DNA of 64,000 bases from Eubacteriales bacterium (GTDB lineage Bacteria; Bacillota; Clostridia; Oscillospirales; Oscillospiraceae): positions 1-64,000 of the forward strand of contig JAUNJE010000002.1 in the NCBI GenBank assembly GCA_030533415.1, given 5' to 3'. Below the pieces are notes generated by a model, which was not told where the DNA came from, searched no databases, and was given only the letters and a program-made list of their open reading frames with translations. The position numbers and the translations under genes are program-made. Positions 58,226 to 64,000 of this stretch are shown here, piece by piece (the stretch's first letter is position 1; each line of letters begins with the position of its first letter).

Positions 58226-59767
58226 CTAGCCCTCCTTGATTTGACGGATGATTTCACTCGCCAGCACGGCGGCACGGTAGTTGGTCTGGCAGACAATCAC
58301 GCCTGCTTCCCGCAGCTGCCGCTCTTGCTTGTTCTTGTCCTGCAGGTCAGCAGTTGTACCCAGAACGGAAGCAATGAAGGTCAGGTGTCTACCCTCGGCT
58401 TCTGCCACCTGCTGAGCCATTTTCACATCGTCAAGCACATAGCCGGTCGGGTCCATGTGTCCGGGAGGGGTCAGGATGAAGTCCAGCACGATGACGGCAA
58501 CCTCAGGATCCATAGCCTCCCGCAGAATAGCGGGCTTGCGGATACTGGGGTCAATGGCAGGATGAGGACGGCCAAGAGTGAATTCTTCCTCGCCATAGTC
58601 CACGCAGGAATTGTCTTTGCTTACATAGCTGTCCTCCAGCTTCCATTCGGGCTGGATGGGACAGTTGGACCAGATGGCACCGATTCTGGGAATCATAGCG
58701 TTGGCGGCTTCGTCCATGTAAGTGCCGCCGGTATAGAGACCACGAAGGTATTTCTGCTCGGGAGCGTATTTCTTCACTTCCTCGGAAGCGATCTTTACCA
58801 GCTCTTCCTCGGTTGCGAGGGGATAGTCAATGCCAATGAGCTTCAGGCACTGGATGGCGCAGTCATCCAGGCTGGAAGCGTAAATGGCACCGCTAGCTTC
58901 GACAACCTCCCGGTCGCAGCCCATAAACAGGGCAACAACAGGCTTCTTGCAGGTTTTGATCCGCTCCAGAAGTTTGGGCAGTACGGTATCACCGGGCTTG
59001 CGAGAGATCAGGGCGATGTACTTGGTTTCGGGATCGGCTTCCATGGCATCAATACCCATGAGCATCATAATGCCGCCCACGGCATCCTTGCAGTCGTTTC
59101 CACCGGTGCCGATGGTCTGGCTGACACCGCTGCCCGCCTCATGCATGATGGCTGCTACATGCTGGATGCCGGTTCCGGAAGCGCCCACAATGCCGAAGGG
59201 CCCCCGGTTATTGATGGAGGACAGCACCAGAGCCGCGCCGTTGATATTGGCAACGCCGCAGTCGGGGCCCATGCACAGCAGGCCCTTTTCACGAGCCAGC
59301 AGCTTCATTTCCCGCTCCTGGTTGAGGGGAACGTTGTTGGAGAACACCACGCAGTGCAGTCCTGCATTCAAGGCTTTCTTGACTTCAGTGTAAGCATACT
59401 CGCCGGGGACGGAGACGGAGCACAGGTTGATCTCCGGGTGCTTCTGGACGGCGGCCTTGGTGGAGACAAAGCTTTCCTCCACCTGGGCAGAAGCTTCCAC
59501 CTCGAAGCTGGCGTAGACAGCAGCCACAGCGGCATCAAAAGCAGCCTTGTCGGCAGCTTCTGCGATAATCACCAGGTCATTGCCGGTGGCTTCCTTCAAA
59601 TCGGGGCTATTTAAGCCGGAGGAAGTGACGGTATCCTTGAAGGGGTCATTGCCCACGCCGACGTAACCCGCGACAATGCCGTCCTGCTCCACCAGAACAG
59701 AGCTGGCATACAGGGTTTCCAGAGAGTCGATGTAGCGGCCCTTCTCAATCTTTACAAAGACACTCAT
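58226..59767 (-). CDS. fdrA: FdrA-family protein (AllF type)
   Basis: 513 aa, related to the succinyl-CoA synthetase fold. Segments GIVGASGTGIQHVAAIMHEA, SQTIGTGGNDCKDAVGGIMM and RPHPAIDPSIR mark the family; the phosphohistidine of true CoA ligases is not evident. In E. coli FdrA (AllF) with YlbE (AllG) and YlbF (AllH) forms oxamate carbamoyltransferase. Here the DUF1116 partner is present, DUF2877 (AllH) is not seen in the window, and an acyl kinase replaces carbamate kinase. Overlaps the DUF1116 stop by 4 nt (ATGA). AAGGAGG precedes the ATG. Confidence 0.85.
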   Translation of the reverse strand: MSVFVKIEKGRYIDSLETLYASSVLVEQDGIVAGYVGVGNDPFKDTVTSSGLNSPDLKEATGNDLVIIAEAADKAAFDAAVAAVYASFEVEASAQVEESFVSTKAAVQKHPEINLCSVSVPGEYAYTEVKKALNAGLHCVVFSNNVPLNQEREMKLLAREKGLLCMGPDCGVANINGAALVLSSINNRGPFGIVGASGTGIQHVAAIMHEAGSGVSQTIGTGGNDCKDAVGGIMMLMGIDAMEADPETKYIALISRKPGDTVLPKLLERIKTCKKPVVALFMGCDREVVEASGAIYASSLDDCAIQCLKLIGIDYPLATEEELVKIASEEVKKYAPEQKYLRGLYTGGTYMDEAANAMIPRIGAIWSNCPIQPEWKLEDSYVSKDNSCVDYGEEEFTLGRPHPAIDPSIRKPAILREAMDPEVAVIVLDFILTPPGHMDPTGYVLDDVKMAQQVAEAEGRHLTFIASVLGTTADLQDKNKQERQLREAGVIVCQTNYRAAVLASEIIRQIKEG

Positions 59768-61035
59768 TTTGTTTCCTCCTTTTCCATGATTTCCTTGGCC
59801 TGGGCAAAGATGCCCCGCAGGGCTTCCTTGAAGCAGCCAAGGGGAAGCTCTGCCGCACCAGCCCCGCCCTGTCCACCTACACGAAGAGCGCTTCCGCCGT
59901 GGGAAATAGGCAGGATGTTATAGCCAACCACCTTCCGGGCATCCACGCCCACAGGGAAGCCCGCCATATCTTCCCAGGGAACAGGTGCAAAGGTGTGCTC
60001 GCCCAAAGAAACGGCTCTTGCCTTTTCCGTGCGGTTCCGTGCCTCGGCATAGTTGGAGCCGGTCAGACGCATGTAAGCGGGGCCGGCAATGGCGGACATA
60101 CCGCCCAGGCCCCAGACCTCCGTGACACAGCTGTCACCCAAGTAGCCGATGAGGTCGGATTCTTTATAGGTGGGTTTCAGGAAGGTGCCATTGATCTTGG
60201 GAGCATCGGTAATATACCAGCGGTTGCCGGTGCCTGCCAGCTGGATGCCGAAGTCCACGCCGTTGCCGCCCATGCCCACCATGACGGTGGAGAGTTCAAT
60301 GTCCTTGCAGGAGGCCATAATGGCTTCCACACCGGCCATCATCACATGGAGGAAGAAACGGTCATTAGCGGCAAAGTGCTTGATAATGGCGTTTTTCTGG
60401 TCGGATTCAATATCCAGCAGCCAGGGCATCAGCTGCAGGGCAAGGCACATAGAGGCGGCGGGCTGGCGATTGTGGTTCTCATCACCCATACCGGCAGTCT
60501 TGGACAAGATGGTAATCACATCGATGCCGCCAGCTGCCCGGACGGCCTGACCCAGAGCGGGGCCGTACACATCTCGGAACCAGCGCAGGTCATTTTCCAC
60601 CTCCTCATCATACAGGCCCCAGCGCAGGCACTTGGGATTTCCGCCGGGATGGATGGGGGCAAAGCCCTTGCCGCCGGAGGTCGTATCCTCTACAATGATG
60701 ACGGGCATACTGGCGGAGGTCACCATGCAGGCGGCGTTGCCGGTATTCATGGTCTGGGAGGAAATGATCTGAATCTCGCCCCGCTCCACCATGGCCCAGG
60801 CTTCCTCACGGGTGGCTGCCAGTCCCTCATGGATTGCAGCGCCGCAGATGGAAGTCCGCTGGGGGGGAGTGACACGGTCAGGTGTAATGCCGGGACCGGG
60901 GGTAAGAATGGTAGTTTTGGTCATACCTGGAATCACATCGATGGCAGGCTGAACATCCACCCAAACGGGATGTCCCTTGGTCATGATTTCCAGAACTTTG
61001 GCATTCGCCGCGTCCACACGCTGTTCTATGGTCAT
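59764..61035 (-). CDS. DUF1116 family protein (YlbE/AllG type)
   Basis: 423 aa. Family segments: NAKVLEIMTKGHPVWVDV, TILTPGPGITPDRVTPPQR, ATREEAWAMVERGEIQI, GGIDVITILSKTAGMGDENH and GGAGAAELPLGCFKEAL. Partner of FdrA in the oxamate carbamoyltransferase complex in E. coli. The start is the Met with GAAAGGACG upstream and matches family length; the frame is open further. Cytoplasmic. Confidence 0.85.
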   Translation of the reverse strand: MTIEQRVDAANAKVLEIMTKGHPVWVDVQPAIDVIPGMTKTTILTPGPGITPDRVTPPQRTSICGAAIHEGLAATREEAWAMVERGEIQIISSQTMNTGNAACMVTSASMPVIIVEDTTSGGKGFAPIHPGGNPKCLRWGLYDEEVENDLRWFRDVYGPALGQAVRAAGGIDVITILSKTAGMGDENHNRQPAASMCLALQLMPWLLDIESDQKNAIIKHFAANDRFFLHVMMAGVEAIMASCKDIELSTVMVGMGGNGVDFGIQLAGTGNRWYITDAPKINGTFLKPTYKESDLIGYLGDSCVTEVWGLGGMSAIAGPAYMRLTGSNYAEARNRTEKARAVSLGEHTFAPVPWEDMAGFPVGVDARKVVGYNILPISHGGSALRVGGQGGAGAAELPLGCFKEALRGIFAQAKEIMEKEETK

Positions 61036-61066
61036 GGATTCTTTCGTCCTTTCTTTCCTAAATGTA

Positions 61067-61987
61067 TCATTTTTCCAGCATTTCACGCATTTGCGTGATA
61101 CGCCCCCGAACCACATCCTGTACGAAGGCGTTTTCCCAATCGGCATCGAAGCCGTGGTAGGAGCCTTCCACAATATGAAGGCTCACCTTGTTACCGGCGG
61201 TCTGGAGGCGGTTTGCATAGGCGATGGCCTCATCCCGGAGGGTGTCGATCTGCTGGGGTTCAATGTAGGCTTTCGGCAGGTTTGATACATCCGGGGCGGT
61301 CATGGGGACGAGGTAATCGTCCAGGCCGTCCTTACCGTTTTTCAGGTACTCCCGCCACATGGTCAGATTGTTTTTCAGGGGCCAGGCTGCGTCACTGTAG
61401 AGCCGCATGGAGGCGTACCGGCTGCACCGGTTGTCCATCACCGGGTAGACCAGGCACTGGCCATTTGCCGCCCTGATCCCGTGGTCTCTTGCCCAAAGTG
61501 CCAATCCCGCCGCCAGGGTGCCGCCTGCGCTTTCTCCGTAGAGAAGGTAGGGTACATCCTGTTTCTGAATCATTTCCAGAATGCTTAGGCAGTCCCGGAA
61601 GGGATAGGGATTGGGATGCTCCGGCAGAATCCGGTATTCCGGCAGATAAACACGGGCGCCCAGCTCCTTCGCATATTGGGCAGCCAAATGCAGCATCATG
61701 GGCTGGATGGGCAGAAAAAAACCGCCCCCGTGGCAATAGAGCACGGTGGGCAGTTTCGGGCAGCCGCCCTCCGGTTCCAGAATACAGCAGTTTATGGTTT
61801 CGCCGTCCCAGACCTTTGCCTGCTCCCGGCGGATGGTCAGTCCGTCGGGAGGGATGTAGGAGGAAGTGTCTGTTCGAATGTTGCGTACCATGAGACATAT
61901 GGCAGGCGCCAGCCTGGGATCGGCGAAATCGACACTGGTCCAGTTCCCCGGCGGCTTTAAGGCCGGGGAATAGGGGTAACGAGCCAT
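61067..61987 (-). CDS. Alpha/beta-hydrolase fold-3 esterase/lipase
   Basis: 306 aa, hormone-sensitive-lipase-like. Oxyanion motif CHGGGFF, nucleophile in GESAGG, acid in QQIDTLRDEA, His in GSYHGFD: complete triad. No signal peptide. It begins one base after the reductase stop codon and precedes DUF1116, so it belongs to the operon and may release the acid or amide substrate from an ester. Unlike the hydrolase at 31336, its catalytic residues are intact. Confidence 0.85.
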   Translation of the reverse strand: MARYPYSPALKPPGNWTSVDFADPRLAPAICLMVRNIRTDTSSYIPPDGLTIRREQAKVWDGETINCCILEPEGGCPKLPTVLYCHGGGFFLPIQPMMLHLAAQYAKELGARVYLPEYRILPEHPNPYPFRDCLSILEMIQKQDVPYLLYGESAGGTLAAGLALWARDHGIRAANGQCLVYPVMDNRCSRYASMRLYSDAAWPLKNNLTMWREYLKNGKDGLDDYLVPMTAPDVSNLPKAYIEPQQIDTLRDEAIAYANRLQTAGNKVSLHIVEGSYHGFDADWENAFVQDVVRGRITQMREMLEK

Positions 61988-61988
61988 G

Positions 61989-62870
61989 TTATCGACCGAT
62001 CTGAATACCGGTCAGGTACTCGTAGTATTGAGCGATGGCACTATGGTCCTTCTGACCGCCTTCATGCTCGTGCAGCCACTGCATGACCTCCATGACAGAT
62101 TCGGTCATGGGCACGGGAGCGCCGACGGTCTTGGCGCAGTCCAGGACGTTGTTCAGGTCCTTGATGTGCAGATCAATCTTGAAGCCGGGTTTGTCATTGC
62201 CGGCGATCATCATGGGAGCCTTGGCATTCATAACAGTGGAGCCAGCCAGTCCGCCCTTGATGGCCTCAAACACAGCCTGGGGATTCACACCGGCCATCTG
62301 AGCCAGGGTCAGAGCCTCTGCCAGAGCCCGGATGTTGCAGGCCACGATGATCTGGTTTGCCAGTTTAGTGGTGTTGCCTGCGCCAACCTCGCCGCACAGA
62401 ACAGCGGAAGCACCCATCTCCAGCAAAATATCCTTGCAGGTATCAAAGACCTCCTGCTTGCCGCCCACCATGAAGCTCAGGGTGCCGTCTATGGCTTTGG
62501 GCTCGCCACCGGAGACGGGAGCGTCCAGCATCTCAATGCCCTTCTCCTTCAGCGCAGCGTAGATTTCCTTGGAAGCAACAGGGTTGATGGAAGAGCAGTC
62601 CACAAAGATCTGACCTTCGTGCATGAACTGAGCCACACCGTCCTCGCCCAGCATCACTTCCTTAACCTGGGGGGAGTTGGGAAGCATGGTGATAACCACG
62701 TCGGCATTTTTGCCGATTTCTTCCTTGGTGGCGCAGACTGCGCCGCAGGCCACAACCTCATCGATGGCTGCCTGGGAACGGTTCCAGACCATGACGGGGT
62801 AGCCAGCCTTCAGCAGATTCTTCACCATGGGCTTGCCCATGATACCGAGACCAATAAAACCGATTTTCAT
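61989..62870 (-). CDS. garR: 2-Hydroxy-3-oxopropionate (tartronate semialdehyde) reductase-like
   Basis: 293 aa beta-hydroxyacid dehydrogenase. NAD(P)-binding GFIGLGIMGKPMVKNLL at the N-terminus, substrate segment DAPVSGGEPKAIDGTLSFMV, catalytic-Lys motif GAGNTTKLANQI. GarR/GlxR reduces tartronate semialdehyde to D-glycerate; 3-hydroxyisobutyrate dehydrogenases are the main alternative. The glycerate kinase in the same operon favours the former. GGAGG 9 nt before the ATG lies inside the preceding gene. Confidence 0.85.
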   Translation of the reverse strand: MKIGFIGLGIMGKPMVKNLLKAGYPVMVWNRSQAAIDEVVACGAVCATKEEIGKNADVVITMLPNSPQVKEVMLGEDGVAQFMHEGQIFVDCSSINPVASKEIYAALKEKGIEMLDAPVSGGEPKAIDGTLSFMVGGKQEVFDTCKDILLEMGASAVLCGEVGAGNTTKLANQIIVACNIRALAEALTLAQMAGVNPQAVFEAIKGGLAGSTVMNAKAPMMIAGNDKPGFKIDLHIKDLNNVLDCAKTVGAPVPMTESVMEVMQWLHEHEGGQKDHSAIAQYYEYLTGIQIGR

Positions 62871-62871
62871 G

Positions 62872-64000
62872 TTAATTATCCTCCAATACAATCATTTCAA
62901 ATTCCTTTAATTTATCCAGATGAACGGTGCCGTCCTTCATGGTGACGGTGCCGCCGTTCAGAGCTTTTGCGTTTGCAAAGCTGCCGGGAATGTGCAGCGC
63001 AATATTTGTCATGGGGATGGGCTTAAAGAAGCTGTTGCCGAAGTAACCGCTGCCGTTAATGAGGGAAACAACGGTCTTATTGTCCTTCTTGCTCAGCACC
63101 AGCTCCACGCTTTCGTGCAGGCCGGGAGCCAGCTGAGGCAGATTACAGATCTCAAACAGCACATCCTGCATGATATTCAGCGTGTTGGTGTAGCCCTCAT
63201 TGTGATAGAAGCTGCCGCAGAACCAAGGGAAGTATACCGCCTTGCCGGAGCCGTAAACATTCACGGTCAGACCGGGGTTCTCGGTTTCAGCGGTGTGGTA
63301 AGCAATTTCCGGGGGACCGTAGAAAGGTTCCGGCTCGGTGTGCAGATACTGCTTTACGCCGGGGGCATATTCGCAGACCCGGATTTCCGCACCGGGAGCA
63401 ATGACGGGGGCTGCTGCACTGCGGGTCAGCACCTCGGCATCGGAAGCAGACAGGGTAAACACCGTGCTCATGGTCTTTTTCTTCTCCAGCACCTTGGCAA
63501 CGCCCAGGCTCTTGAGGGAAGCCACATCACCCCGGACACCGCTGTCGCCGGAGACGACCAGTGTACCGCCGTTTTCCGCAAAGGCATCCAGAAGTGTACA
63601 GTGGGCAGGCTGCAAATCCTTGGCATCCGCCACGATGACAACCTTTTTGCCGGTCAGAGCGGCTTCGGTTACGCCACCGGGCTTGACTTCATCAAAGGGT
63701 ACATGACAGGCGGTCAGGGCCCGAATCCAGCCGTAGCTCTCGGGATCGGAGCGTCCTGCCTGTCCCTTGGCAACCAGGAGAACCTCGGCAGCACTGGTTC
63801 TGCCAACCACAATGTCCTCATGCTCTTTGTGGAAGCGGAATACATTCTTGTGGCTTTCAAAGGTGGATTTGTCCCGGTGGTTATCCAGCCGACCGATGAC
63901 ATAGACACTGGTGGAACCGGCATTGGCAAGGTTCTGCCACTGGCGAAGCTCAGAAACGCCGGCGGAAACGGAGCTTTCCCGGTAGCGGAAGCCCATATAG
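62872..64000 (-). CDS. Glycosidase-like protein with beta-galactosidase trimerisation-type domain (partial)
   Basis: C-terminal ~375 residues of a larger protein that continues beyond the right edge. The segment GWIRALTACHVPFDEVKPGG through VVSGDSGVRGD resembles the glutamine-amidotransferase-like middle domain of GH42-type glycosidases; the end (VTMKDGTVHLDKLKEFEMIV) resembles a short C-terminal beta domain. The catalytic domain is outside the window. It stops 1 nt before the garR start, so it heads this part of the operon. Confidence 0.6.
   Translation of the reverse strand, partial: YMGFRYRESSVSAGVSELRQWQNLANAGSTSVYVIGRLDNHRDKSTFESHKNVFRFHKEHEDIVVGRTSAAEVLLVAKGQAGRSDPESYGWIRALTACHVPFDEVKPGGVTEAALTGKKVVIVADAKDLQPAHCTLLDAFAENGGTLVVSGDSGVRGDVASLKSLGVAKVLEKKKTMSTVFTLSASDAEVLTRSAAAPVIAPGAEIRVCEYAPGVKQYLHTEPEPFYGPPEIAYHTAETENPGLTVNVYGSGKAVYFPWFCGSFYHNEGYTNTLNIMQDVLFEICNLPQLAPGLHESVELVLSKKDNKTVVSLINGSGYFGNSFFKPIPMTNIALHIPGSFANAKALNGGTVTMKDGTVHLDKLKEFEMIVLEDN

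Overview
The window looks like the chromosome of a moderately high-GC, anaerobic Bacillota (class Clostridia, most likely an Oscillospirales-type gut commensal; this is inference). The grounds are Clostridia-style promoters and ribosome binding sites, a Noc/ParB gene, an energy-coupling-factor folate transporter under a tetrahydrofolate riboswitch, a pyruvate phosphate dikinase, ABC-F and paired ABC exporters, a galactose operon, and several integrative elements of the large-serine-recombinase type.

Housekeeping and sugar/ester genes fill 1-17.9 kb and 30.7-44.4 kb. Region 1-6.4 kb: noc (-), THF riboswitch plus folT (+), a ChbG/YdjC deacetylase and ppdK. Region 9.4-17.9 kb: a glycan-esterase and phosphorylase neighbourhood with two esterases, a polysaccharide deacetylase, a P-loop kinase next to a GH13_18 sucrose-phosphorylase-like enzyme, a serine hydrolase and a broken MATE transporter. 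Region 30.7-44.4 kb: a NuoE-like protein, an alpha/beta hydrolase with no nucleophilic serine, a C45 acyltransferase, an Lsa-like ABC-F gene behind an attenuator leader, a marR-ABC-ABC operon with its operator, yitT, a galK-galT-HAD operon and tRNA-Ala.

Four blocks of mobile DNA interrupt this. Block 1 (about 6.36-9.11 kb) is a visibly AT-richer remnant with parA-parB; its ends are a recombinase tail and an in-frame fusion to the C-terminus of a Nif3-family gene. Block 2 (about 17.94-24.77 kb) is an integrative mobilizable element (primase, D5-type helicase, small DNA-binding-like protein, MobV relaxase, ParB, serine recombinase) that truncates the MATE gene. Block 3 (24.86-30.34 kb) is a scrap-yard in which one IS30-family insertion sequence is split into two halves in opposite orientation 4 kb apart, enclosing a displaced AAA ATPase/DUF6809/sigma factor/DUF6076 module. 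Block 4 (about 44.47-53.46 kb) is a second, more intact element of the same architecture as block 2 in the opposite orientation, next to tRNA-Ala.

From 53.5 kb to the end a single minus-strand operon of at least ten genes runs in from beyond the right edge: a glycosidase-like protein, tartronate semialdehyde reductase, alpha/beta hydrolase, DUF1116 protein, FdrA, a 61-aa FdrA-domain protein, an acetate-kinase-family kinase, a type 2 glycerate kinase, a DUF6282 metal-dependent hydrolase-like protein and a PreT/GltD-like flavoprotein. The FdrA/DUF1116 pair is the oxamate carbamoyltransferase type known from allantoin catabolism, but here it sits with an acyl kinase and glycerate-forming enzymes, so the operon probably encodes an uncharacterised phosphorolytic, ATP-yielding catabolic route. 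This is the best candidate for a new system in the window.

A second candidate is a family of three ~170-205 bp intergenic elements (2.5, 30.5 and 42.4 kb) that share ATACTG/CAGTAT ends and four consecutive hairpins.
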